A stretch of DNA of 18,254 nt, taken from contig JAZUAC010000007.1 in NCBI GenBank assembly GCA_045637775.1, forward strand, positions 1-18,254. The letters are read 5' to 3'. A model generated the notes under the pieces. The model saw nothing but the letters and a program-made list of their open reading frames with translations, had not been told where the DNA came from and searched no databases. This document shows positions 11,958-18,254 of the stretch, piece by piece. This DNA comes from UMGS172 sp045637775. GTDB lineage: Bacteria; Bacillota; Clostridia; Oscillospirales; Acutalibacteraceae. Positions within the stretch are counted from its first letter, which is position 1. Each line of letters starts with the position of its first letter. The position numbers and the translations under genes are program-made.

Positions 11958-14303
11958 TCAGTAAATCACACAGTAGTCGCCGTCGGCGGCATCCAAGGGG
12001 ATAACATTGTCAAACACAAGCTTTCCGTCCTTGTAAATACCTTTCTCGCAGTCGTCGGAACGCTTAAAGGTAAGGTTATACACCTTGTTGCGATAGGTTC
12101 TCTTGACCGAATATTCGTTCCAATCGTCGGGCGTTCTGGGGTTAATGTGCAGACCGTCATATTCTGCCTCAACACCCAAAATTTTGTCAAAACCGCCGTG
12201 GATTAACCAAGCAGGTGTTGCCGTAAACCAGGTAAACAGATTCATTCCAAAGCATTCGCTGTCGGGTCCGAAATGCACGTTGCCGGTACACCAAGGCTCG
12301 CTTGTTCTTCTTAAGTCCGAGTTATCGGGGTGGTTGGGCAACAGTCTCATAAAGGTATCGTGGGCATCGTCGTACTCACCTGCGGCAATGTCGGAATATA
12401 CCTTAAATGTGCCTGCGTGGAGGTAAACCGCACCGTTGGCAAAGGTGCCGGGAACCTGACCGCTGAGTCTTCCGCAGGTTTTGTCGTTGATATAAGGGGG
12501 ATAGAGCAGAATGGGACCAAACATGGTTGTCAGATAGGTGTTGACCGAACGACGCATGCAAGCAATACGCTTGGGGTCATCCTCAATTCCCGTGAAAATT
12601 GCCCAGGTCTGCGGGTTGAGGTAAATTTTGCCTTCCTTACACTTAGAAGAGCCGATCGGCAGACCGTCACTCTTAAAGCCGTAAACATACCACTTGCCAT
12701 CCCAGGCAACACGGCGCACAATCTCTTTATATTCGGCACTTCTCTGTCTTAATGTTGCGGCCTTTTCGGCATCACCCATTGCCTCATAAAGCTCGGCAAG
12801 GATGTTCTGTGCCCAGAAGGCCTGCATGGTTGCCCAAGCCGAGGTTGCCGTGCCGTTCTGATTAACGCCCGAAAGACCGTCGAGCCAGTCACCGTCACGC
12901 ATAAGCACAAGGCCGTTCTTACCGCGGTTAAGATAAGGATACTCAACCATTCTCCAAAGGTGTTCCTCAACCGTGCCGGTTTCTTCACTGTCAAAGTAGG
13001 GAAGAACCTCGTTCATAATGGCAAAATCGCCCGTTTCTTTTATATACTGTGCAACGGTGCAGGGTGCCCACAACGGACAATCAACAAAATCCTCGGGGTC
13101 GGTAACGCCGGTGTGGCTGTCATAGCCTCTCATACTGTGACCGTCACTGTATGCGTGGGACAATGCCTCAAGCATTCTTTTTTTGGAATAGTCGGGTCTT
13201 ATCAGCATAGCTCCCCAACTATCCTGCAAAACGTCACGGAAGCCGCCGTTTTGGGAGTTGCGGTTGTAAACATAGGTCAAGCCCAACTGATATTTAAGCC
13301 AAGTGTTCAAGAATCTTTCAAGATTTTTGTCAGGCAACGAGCAGGTGTTGTGGTCAAATTCTGCTTCAAAATGAGCAACTGCGGCATCAAGACCTGCAAC
13401 AGCGGTTTTTACATCAAGGTAATTACCCACACAGTTGTTGACCTCGGTTTCGTCGTGTGATGCAGTTGCCACCACAACACGGTCGGCACAGCCGTTGGCT
13501 TCAAGGTTTATGTCCGAAATGACATTTACATAGGTATAGTTAAAGTTTTTGTATGCAGCGGGGTCCTTCTTTTTGGAGGTCAGTACCTTTTCGACCTTCT
13601 TCTCAAAATATCCGTTGGTAAAGTCGCTTATCGCAAAGCCGCCAAACAAGGTATCAAACGGCTTGCGAAGATCGTCACCCCTCAAAGTGTATCCGTTTTC
13701 GGTGGCGGTTACCTGCATATTTTCGCAAGGAATCTTCTTACCGTTTCTCAAAAGATGGTTGTGGAAGGTCCAGACAGTTCCGGCGTGGAGTCTTAAATTT
13801 CTGGGTTTGCCGCTTGTGTCCTTGATGTTGATTATCCAGCACTCGCAGGGGGAATTGGTGGGAACGAAAATCTTGATTGTATATTCAAACCCGTTTTCTC
13901 GACCCTCAAACTCCATAGCACCGGCACGGACACGGCATTTAAGCGTAGCGTTGTCAAACAAATCGACCTTATCGCCCGTGTCATAATCATATACCGTGAG
14001 GGTTCTTTTTCCGTCAAGCTCACGAACAAGATAAAGCTCCGAGTTGAAATATCGGGTGATACGGTTGTAAAATCCGCCATAGACCATGTAGCCCTCACCC
14101 TTGTTGGTCACAACCGATGCAAAACGGTCGTTATAAAGCATATTTATCCATTGTCTGGGGGTGTCCTTTTCGGTAACGGTGTAGGTCTTACCGTCATCCG
14201 AAAAATAGCCAAACTTTTTGTCAGTGTCATAATGCTCATCAAAGGTGTTGTAAAAAGCGCGGGCATCAATACCGTATTTCTTTTCAGCGGCTCCAACTAA
14301 CAT
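11958..14303 (-). CDS. GH94-type glycoside phosphorylase (cellobiose-phosphorylase-like)
   Basis: The 781-residue protein has the GH94 plan: an N-terminal beta-sandwich (about 1-290) with GYFSDDGKTYTV and GGFYNRITRYFNSELYLV, a helical linker, and an (alpha/alpha)6 catalytic barrel from ~330. Barrel landmarks are RDVLQDSWG (356-364), DCPLWAPCTVAQYIKETGD and GDWLDGL (471-477), which corresponds to the family's DWNDxL catalytic-Asp motif. GH94 enzymes use phosphate to split beta-linked disaccharides or oligosaccharides into sugar 1-phosphate, saving ATP. The Leu in place of Asn in DWND and other differences leave substrate open. No signal peptide, so cytoplasmic. ATG 14303 has AAGGAGA. It follows trpS by 55 bases on the same strand and is bracketed by a trpS-derived direct repeat. 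Confidence 0.85.
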   Translation of the reverse strand: MLVGAAEKKYGIDARAFYNTFDEHYDTDKKFGYFSDDGKTYTVTEKDTPRQWINMLYNDRFASVVTNKGEGYMVYGGFYNRITRYFNSELYLVRELDGKRTLTVYDYDTGDKVDLFDNATLKCRVRAGAMEFEGRENGFEYTIKIFVPTNSPCECWIINIKDTSGKPRNLRLHAGTVWTFHNHLLRNGKKIPCENMQVTATENGYTLRGDDLRKPFDTLFGGFAISDFTNGYFEKKVEKVLTSKKKDPAAYKNFNYTYVNVISDINLEANGCADRVVVATASHDETEVNNCVGNYLDVKTAVAGLDAAVAHFEAEFDHNTCSLPDKNLERFLNTWLKYQLGLTYVYNRNSQNGGFRDVLQDSWGAMLIRPDYSKKRMLEALSHAYSDGHSMRGYDSHTGVTDPEDFVDCPLWAPCTVAQYIKETGDFAIMNEVLPYFDSEETGTVEEHLWRMVEYPYLNRGKNGLVLMRDGDWLDGLSGVNQNGTATSAWATMQAFWAQNILAELYEAMGDAEKAATLRQRSAEYKEIVRRVAWDGKWYVYGFKSDGLPIGSSKCKEGKIYLNPQTWAIFTGIEDDPKRIACMRRSVNTYLTTMFGPILLYPPYINDKTCGRLSGQVPGTFANGAVYLHAGTFKVYSDIAAGEYDDAHDTFMRLLPNHPDNSDLRRTSEPWCTGNVHFGPDSECFGMNLFTWFTATPAWLIHGGFDKILGVEAEYDGLHINPRTPDDWNEYSVKRTYRNKVYNLTFKRSDDCEKGIYKDGKLVFDNVIPLDAADGDYCVIY

Positions 14304-14358
14304 AAAAATTCTCCTTTAAATCAAAATTTGATATTTTAAGAGGATCAAAAACAGTTTA

Positions 14359-15366
14359 TCACAGCACGTAGCCGATCTTTTTCATAACCTTGGAAAGAGT
14401 GCGACGTGCTAAGTATTCGGCCTTTTCGGCACCTTCTTTGTAAATCTTTTCAAGCTGTGCCTTGTCCGAAATGTACATATTATACTTTTCCTGAACGGGA
14501 CGCAACTCCTCAACAACGGCCTCGCCAACCGTCATCTTAAAGTCGCCATAACCCTTGCCCTCAAACTCGGCGGTAATCTCGTCGGGGGTTTTACCCGTAA
14601 TGCAGGAGTAAATCTCGATAAGATTGTTGATACCGTGCTTGTTTTCGCCAACATAAATCTTGGCCTCCGAGTCGGTCACGGCACGCTTAAACTTACGCAT
14701 GATAACATCGGGTGCATCGGTCAACAGAACCTTTGCGTTCTCGTTTTCGTCAGATTTCGACATTTTCTTCTCGGGGTCCTGCAACGACATAACCTTGGCA
14801 CCAATGGGTGCAATATAAGGCTCGGGTACAGTGAACACATCGCCGTAAATTCCGTTAAAACGCTTGGCAATGTCACGAGCAATCTCAAGATGCTGCTTTT
14901 GGTCGGCACCAACGGGAACAAGGTCAGGCTTGTACAAAAGAATGTCGGCCGCCATCAAAACAGGGTAGGTGAAAAGACCGGCATTAACATTGTCGGCATG
15001 CTTTTGCGACTTGTCCTTGAACTGTGTCATTCTCGACAACTCACCAAACTGGGTGTAGCAGTTGAGAATCCAAGCCAACTGCGAATGAGCCGCAACATGC
15101 GACTGCATAAAAATCAAGGTTTTTTCGGGGTCAAGACCGGTACTCAAAAGCATTGCGGCAGCGCCGTAAATCTGTTTTCTGAGTTCTGCAGGTTCCTGAC
15201 GGACGGTTATTGCGTGCAGGTCGGCAATACCGAAAACGCACTCAAAATCCTCCTGCATTTTGTTCCAGTTTTTGACCGCTCCAAGATAGTTGCCAAGTGT
15301 AAACATACCACTCGACTGAATAAAGCTTAACGCCCTTTTCTTCTGGGGCACATTGTTGTTTTCCAT
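14359..15366 (-). CDS. trpS: Tryptophanyl-tRNA synthetase
   Basis: The 335-residue protein is a standard bacterial class I TrpRS that charges tRNA-Trp. Motifs are TLGNYLG (23-29, HIGH equivalent), MAADILLY (138-145, Trp pocket), PVGADQKQHLE and KMSKS (201-205). The segment before HIGH reads FIQSSG where most homologues have GIQPSG, a Pro-to-Ser change near the ATP site. ATG 15366 has AAGGAGAAG upstream; a longer in-frame start at 15423 runs through repeat DNA. No T-box leader was recognised in 15367-15535, which instead holds palindromic repeats. The gene lies between the aminotransferase and GH94 genes on the same strand. Its final 10 codons are duplicated at 11893-11921. Confidence 0.96.
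   Translation of the reverse strand: MENNNVPQKKRALSFIQSSGMFTLGNYLGAVKNWNKMQEDFECVFGIADLHAITVRQEPAELRKQIYGAAAMLLSTGLDPEKTLIFMQSHVAAHSQLAWILNCYTQFGELSRMTQFKDKSQKHADNVNAGLFTYPVLMAADILLYKPDLVPVGADQKQHLEIARDIAKRFNGIYGDVFTVPEPYIAPIGAKVMSLQDPEKKMSKSDENENAKVLLTDAPDVIMRKFKRAVTDSEAKIYVGENKHGINNLIEIYSCITGKTPDEITAEFEGKGYGDFKMTVGEAVVEELRPVQEKYNMYISDKAQLEKIYKEGAEKAEYLARRTLSKVMKKIGYVL
14363..14391 (-). repeat. trpS 3'-end copy of the 29-bp direct repeat
   Basis: This is the in-gene member of the pair with 11893-11921. The two copies, 2,470 bases apart and in the same orientation, enclose the whole GH94 gene and its ribosome site. Confidence 0.85.
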
Positions 15367-15388
15367 TTTCTTCTCCTTAATTTCATCA

Positions 15389-15532
15389 GCCTTCCCCAAA
15401 GGGGAGGTGTGACGGAACGACATGGGCGTCGTTCCCTACATTTTATTGTTTTACCGTGTTGTAGGGAAAGCATTTATGCTTTCCGTCAAGCCGGCTTGTT
15501 GTTAGCGGAACGGATAAATCCGTTCCCTACAA
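15389..15532. repeat. Truncated family-2 unit plus three alternating GTAGGG palindromes upstream of trpS
   Basis: 15389-15413 carries the CCTTCCCC/GGGGAGG hairpin and TGACGG tail of family 2. Family-1 units follow at 15413-15440 (reverse, GGAACGAC opposite GTCGTTCC), 15459-15485 (forward, GGAAAGCAT/ATGCTTTCC) and 15506-15532 (reverse, GGAACGGAT/ATCCGTTCC), with starts 46 and 47 bp apart and alternating orientation. The last unit ends three bases from the aminotransferase stop. If the aminotransferase and trpS are co-transcribed, these form hairpins in the mRNA. Confidence 0.87.
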
Positions 15533-15535
15533 GGA

Positions 15536-16726
15536 TTACTTCAAATAATCCTTTGCAACCTTGCCCAAAATGTCCATACCCTTTATAATCTGCTCGTCGG
15601 TGGGGGTGGAGTAGTTCATTCTAAAGCAATGGCTTACATCGGCAGGGTTGGTAACAAAGGCGGTGCCCGGCACGGTTGCCACCTTGTTGTTGACCGCCTC
15701 GGTGCAGAAACCAACCATGTCAACCTTTTCGGGGAGAGTGAGCCAAACGAACAAACCACCTTCGGGTCTTACATAGCTCACATAGTCGCCCAACTTCTCG
15801 TCAATAAGTCCGCACATAAGGTCACACTTCTTGCGGTAAACCTCGCGGTTGCGGTCAAGGTGAGCCTCATAGTCGTATTTTGTCATAAAATCGTGGCAGA
15901 TAAGCTGACCCAAGATGTTAGTGTGAACATCGCTTGTCTGTTTGCAAACCACCATCTTACCCACAATGGGTGCAGGTGCAACGGTGAAACCAACACGAAG
16001 TCCGGGTGAAATAACCTTTGAGAATGTGCCGGCATAAATTACAATGCCGTCCTCGTCCATACTCTTGATGGTGGGCAATTCTTCACCGGCAAAACGGGTG
16101 TCGCTGTACGGATTGTCCTCCAAAATCAGCACGCCGTACTTCTTGGCAAGACTATATACCGCCTTGCGCTTTTCAACACTCATGCAAAGTCCCGAAGGGT
16201 TCTGGAAGGTCGGAATAGTGTAGATAAAGCGTGCATCAGGGTTGGCTTTAAGTGCCGCCTCCAGCTTTTCAATATTCATACCGTCACTCTCAACCTCAAC
16301 GCCCACAAGGTTTACACCAAACGAGCGAAAAGCGTTGAGTGAGCCGATAAAGCTCGGGTTTTCGCAAATAATCGTGTCACCGCGGTTGCAAAGCACCATG
16401 GTTGCAAGGTTCATAACCTGCTGTGCACCTGTGGTGATGATAAGCTCATCAAACTCACGGCCGATGTTGTGCTTTTGCTTCATGTAGTCCTTCAAATGGT
16501 TGCGAAGAGGCATATAACCCTCGGTAACCGAGTACTGCAAAGCCTCAATAGGACGGTTTGCCATAATGTCGGCAGTGATTTTAGCAACCGTATCGCAAGG
16601 CAAAGCCTCGGGTGCGGGATTGCCTGCCGCAAAAGGTATGTATCCGGGCATAGATGTGAATTTCAAAATTTCACGAATAGCCGAGGGCTTCAAATCGGCC
16701 ACAGGACCCGAAAATTTGTACTCCAT
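15536..16726 (-). CDS. PLP-dependent aminotransferase, class I/II (2-aminoadipate/LysN-like)
   Basis: The 396-residue protein is a fold-type I aminotransferase of the LysN/MocR-like subgroup, acting on amino acids and 2-oxo acids in the cytoplasm. Visible are AAGNPAPEALP near residue 33-43, LQYSVTEGYMPLR, TTGAQQVMNL, IPTFQNPSGLCMS with Asn176, ILEDNPYSD with Asp204 and Tyr207, TFSKVISPGLRVGF with the Schiff-base Lys237, and CFRMNYS with the carboxylate-binding Arg369. Substrate is not determined by sequence; aromatic or branched-chain donors are possible. ATG 16726 has AGGAGA upstream, and in-frame codons to 16774 lie in the leader. It is the first gene of a same-strand set with trpS and GH94, driven by a good promoter at 16823-16851. 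Confidence 0.92.
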   Translation of the reverse strand: MEYKFSGPVADLKPSAIREILKFTSMPGYIPFAAGNPAPEALPCDTVAKITADIMANRPIEALQYSVTEGYMPLRNHLKDYMKQKHNIGREFDELIITTGAQQVMNLATMVLCNRGDTIICENPSFIGSLNAFRSFGVNLVGVEVESDGMNIEKLEAALKANPDARFIYTIPTFQNPSGLCMSVEKRKAVYSLAKKYGVLILEDNPYSDTRFAGEELPTIKSMDEDGIVIYAGTFSKVISPGLRVGFTVAPAPIVGKMVVCKQTSDVHTNILGQLICHDFMTKYDYEAHLDRNREVYRKKCDLMCGLIDEKLGDYVSYVRPEGGLFVWLTLPEKVDMVGFCTEAVNNKVATVPGTAFVTNPADVSHCFRMNYSTPTDEQIIKGMDILGKVAKDYLK

Positions 16727-16822
16727 AAAAACATCTCCTATATATAATGTAAGAACGCTTAATTTCAAAGTCAAAACGACTCAAATTGGCGGCTCAAAAA
16801 CCGCAACATTTCTATTCATTAT

Positions 16823-16851
16823 ATTATAATGTATAAAAGGGATAATTTCAA
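16823..16851 (-). promoter_or_regulatory. Promoter of the aminotransferase gene
   Basis: On the minus strand TTGAAA (16846-16851) and TATAAT (16823-16828) have a 17-bp spacer, the same boxes as the Lrp promoter. The leader is about 90 nt. A second, weaker pair (TTGACT...TACATT, 17 bp) lies nearer the gene around 16745-16775. Confidence 0.7.
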
Positions 16852-16930
16852 CACTAAATTTCCCGCATTCTAAAACTCAAAAATGACATATACCGCATGG
16901 CAATTCACCAACCACCCGTTGGACTTTATG

Positions 16931-17075
16931 TCTCCCTTGCCTAAAGGGAGGGGAAGACTCTCCCATAAGATGGGAGAGATGTCTGCGAAGCAGACAGAGA
17001 GGGACGGGTCAGTAAGACCGCCGAACGGCGATGGAGGGATTCGCGGGTGCTTGGTGAAGCACCACTACAATGTAA
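16931..17075 (+). repeat. Multi-hairpin repeat (family 2, long form, copy A)
   Basis: The first ~88 bases are nearly identical to 18167-18254, with one substitution seen. Successive hairpins are CTCCCTT/AAGGGAG, TCTCCCA/TGGGAGA, GTCTGC/GCAGAC and GGTC/GACC. Copy A continues with CGCCG/CGGCG and GGTGCTT/AAGCACC hairpins up to ACTACAA. No credible gene is present in 16852-17390; the stretch holds this element and the array at 17103-17313. Confidence 0.85.
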
Positions 17076-17102
17076 CCAACGGCAATTTGGCGTGAAATAT
17101 AA

Positions 17103-17313
17103 TGTAGGGCAGGGGCTTAAGTCCCTCCGCTACAAAGATACCTAAAATCATTCGTAGGGAATGCATTTATGCATTCCGCAATGTTATGTAATAACCACGG
17201 GACGTCGAGGGCGCCGTCCCCTACAATAGACCGCAAAGCCTTTTGTAGGGACCGACCTCCGGGCGGTCCGTCAGGCCTTAAACAAATTCGTAGGGGCGAT
17301 TCACGAATCGCCC
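17103..17313. repeat. Five GTAGGG palindromes at ~45-50-bp spacing (contains composite block, copy 2)
   Basis: Units are 17103-17136 (forward), 17153-17179 (forward, GGAATGCAT/ATGCATTCC), 17198-17226 (reverse, GGGACG/CGTCCC), 17244-17271 (forward, GGACCG/CGGTCC) and 17289-17313 (forward, GGCGATTC/GAATCGCC). Starts are 50, 45, 46 and 45 bp apart. The three middle units and their spacers match 11671-11788. Confidence 0.88.
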
Positions 17314-17356
17314 ACCACCCGCCACCCGGGCTGCAATCAAGGGCTGATTGCTAATA

Positions 17357-17388
17357 CAAAATCTCGCCGAGAAATCGGCGGGATTTTG
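17357..17388 (-). terminator. Terminator of the lipoprotein gene
   Basis: A 14-bp stem with one G-T wobble (17357-17370 with 17375-17388) encloses GAAA, flanked by A and T runs. It lies 15 bases beyond the lipoprotein stop codon on the minus strand. Confidence 0.82.
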
Positions 17389-17402
17389 TGTGTCATGTGT
17401 GA

Positions 17403-17870
17403 TTACTGTCTTTCGAAATAGATGTGTTTGTAGGAATTGTTGCCAACGGTAAGATTAATCTCCATGTAGATCTTGCCGTCTTCGGTGAGGTAGAAATCGT
17501 TACCGTAACCCCTGTTATCCTCGCGGGAAAGCTCCATCTGACCTTCTTTTGCGTCAGATTCTTCGCACTCGTACCAGATGCGGGACTCCAGATTGTCGAG
17601 CTTGGCACCCCAACCTGCAGTGCCGTCCTCGTTCAGGACCATGTAGAGAGGGGGAAAGCTGTTGGAATCGGGCGGAATGACCTTCCAGGTGCCCACATAA
17701 CCGGTATCTTGGGTGCTATCGTCGGAAGAGTCAGAGCTTGTGCCGTCTGCAGAACCGCTGTTGCCGGTGGGAGCTTTCGTGGGTTCATCTGCGCCGTCGG
17801 AAGTGTTGCCGCAAGCGCACAGAGACAGGACGACAATAAGGACAAGTGCCAGTGCAAGAATTTTTTTCAT
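17403..17870 (-). CDS. Small predicted lipoprotein of unknown function
   Basis: The 155-residue protein starts with a lipoprotein signal, MKKILALALVLIVVLSLCAC, in which the Cys at residue 20 (lipobox L-C-A-C) would be lipidated after cleavage by signal peptidase II. Residues 21-60 are a Ser/Asp/Gly/Thr-rich tether, and 61-155 form a compact domain starting GYVGTWKVI, with VLNEDGTAGWG and FYLTEDGKIYMEI, resembling the beta-barrel repeats of lipocalin-like DUF domains. It would sit on the outer face of the membrane. ATG 17870 has GGAGG at 17879-17883. It has its own promoter and terminator. Function not recognised. Confidence 0.85.
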   Translation of the reverse strand: MKKILALALVLIVVLSLCACGNTSDGADEPTKAPTGNSGSADGTSSDSSDDSTQDTGYVGTWKVIPPDSNSFPPLYMVLNEDGTAGWGAKLDNLESRIWYECEESDAKEGQMELSREDNRGYGNDFYLTEDGKIYMEINLTVGNNSYKHIYFERQ

Positions 17871-17910
17871 AACAAAAACCTCCATTTAGTGTATTTTATG
17901 TTATAAATAA

Positions 17911-17939
17911 ATTATACTACTTATTCATTAAAAATGCAA
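17911..17939 (-). promoter_or_regulatory. Promoter of the lipoprotein gene
   Basis: On the minus strand TTGCAT (17934-17939) and TATAAT (17911-17916) are separated by 17 bp. The leader to ATG 17870 is about 35 nt. Confidence 0.65.
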
Positions 17940-17947
17940 CAAATTTT

Positions 17948-18020
17948 GGGCGCGCCCTTGCCGGCAAGCAAGTAGATCGATAAAGATTACAGGGTAAGAC
18001 AGGGGACGGTTCTCGGTCTT
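17948..18020. repeat. Cluster of unclassified perfect palindromes
   Basis: GGGCGCGCCC (17948-17957) abuts CTTGCCGGCAAG (17957-17968), both perfect. AAGAC...GTCTT (17996-18020) encloses AGGGGACGGTTCTCG. None fits the GTAGGG family. The region 17940-18130 shows no gene. Confidence 0.55.
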
Positions 18021-18087
18021 GGATATATAATCCCCCTTTTTGCGTACTGCACCTCAGGCTGCCATTAAAGAATCTAAGTGATGACGC

Positions 18088-18117
18088 TTGTAGGGGACGG
18101 CGTCCTCGATGTCCCGC
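18088..18117 (+). repeat. Single GTAGGG palindrome
   Basis: A forward unit with arms GGGACG/TGTCCC around GCGTCCTCGA, the same stem type as 17198-17226. Confidence 0.82.
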
Positions 18118-18131
18118 AATAAACAAAATCA

Positions 18132-18161
18132 TCCGCCCGAAGAGCCTCGGGCGGATTTTTC
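18132..18161. terminator. Terminator hairpin near the right edge
   Basis: ATCCGCCCGA (18132-18141) pairs perfectly with TCGGGCGGAT (18148-18157), followed by TTTTTC on the plus strand and by a T-rich GATTTTGTTT on the minus strand. No plus-strand gene precedes it, so it may end a minus-strand gene lying to the right of the window. Confidence 0.75.
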
Positions 18162-18166
18162 ATAGT

Positions 18167-18254
18167 CTCCCTTGTCTAAAGGGAGGGGAAGACTCTCCCA
18201 TAAGATGGGAGAGATGTCTGCGAAGCAGACAGAGAGGGACGGGTCAGTAAGACC
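18167..18254 (+). repeat. Multi-hairpin repeat (family 2, long form, copy B, cut by window end)
   Basis: Near-identical to the first ~88 bases of 16931-17075, with the same four hairpins. The match is still running when the window ends, so the full element is probably longer. Confidence 0.85.

Noticed and set aside
15367..15535. T-box leader for trpS
   Set aside because: I looked for the conserved T-box sequence and antiterminator and saw only GTAGGG palindromes; none has the required motif or a terminator U-tract.
16883..17095. Small plus-strand coding frame of 70 residues
   Set aside because: It is made almost wholly of the multi-hairpin repeat and has no ribosome site.
17424..17906. 160-residue plus-strand frame opposite the lipoprotein
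   Set aside because: The minus-strand frame has a clear lipobox, GGAGG ribosome site, promoter and terminator; the plus frame has none.

Overview
The window reads as chromosome of a Gram-positive, low-to-moderate-GC anaerobe of the class Clostridia, most likely an uncultured gut Oscillospirales-type bacterium. The grounds are strong AGGAGG-type ribosome binding sites, a RicT/YaaT homologue, sigma-A-like TTGaca/TATAAT promoters, a MatE/AraC/EamA/Gfo-Idh/GH94 gene content, and intergenic gaps filled with GTAGGG-headed palindromes. The taxonomic placement is inference; no rRNA or tRNA gene was seen.

Layout, left to right. 1-500 is non-coding, with a repeat array followed by a promoter. Then come ricT/yaaT (501-1361), purC (1511-2209, with terminator) and a MATE-family exporter (2352-3728). 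A bidirectional terminator separates these from a minus-strand glycosidase-like gene (3769-5862) and its probable AraC regulator (5961-6752). An EamA-like transporter (7034-7903) diverges from the regulator across a candidate operator. A Gfo/Idh/MocA oxidoreductase follows (8152-9393, with terminator). Next is a minus-strand cluster: Lrp/AsnC regulator (10353-10829), MGMT-like protein (10018-10356) and a RAYT-type transposase broken by one in-frame stop (9484-10011). A SLOG-family gene (11019-11591) diverges from that cluster. The minus strand then carries GH94-type glycoside phosphorylase (11958-14303), trpS (14359-15366) and a PLP aminotransferase (15536-16726), possibly one transcription unit read aminotransferase-trpS-GH94. 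A small lipoprotein gene (17403-17870) and more repeats end the window.

How the genes may work together: the glycosidase-like protein, AraC regulator, EamA transporter, Gfo/Idh oxidoreductase and GH94 phosphorylase look like cytoplasmic sugar-catabolism functions. None of the enzymes shows an export signal, so oligosaccharides would be taken up and cut inside the cell. The other genes are housekeeping.

The most unusual content is the repeat system. About 28 copies of a roughly 27-bp palindrome occupy nearly every intergenic gap. Each starts GTAGGG and ends in a CCG-type tail, but the stem sequence between differs from copy to copy while pairing is kept. In clusters they recur every ~44-50 bp, mostly alternating in orientation. 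Two further copies, inverted to each other, lie in frame inside the RAYT transposase gene, which links the repeats to a REP/RAYT-like system. A second, longer multi-hairpin repeat family is also present. Separately, the GH94 gene is bracketed by a 29-bp direct repeat of the trpS 3' end.
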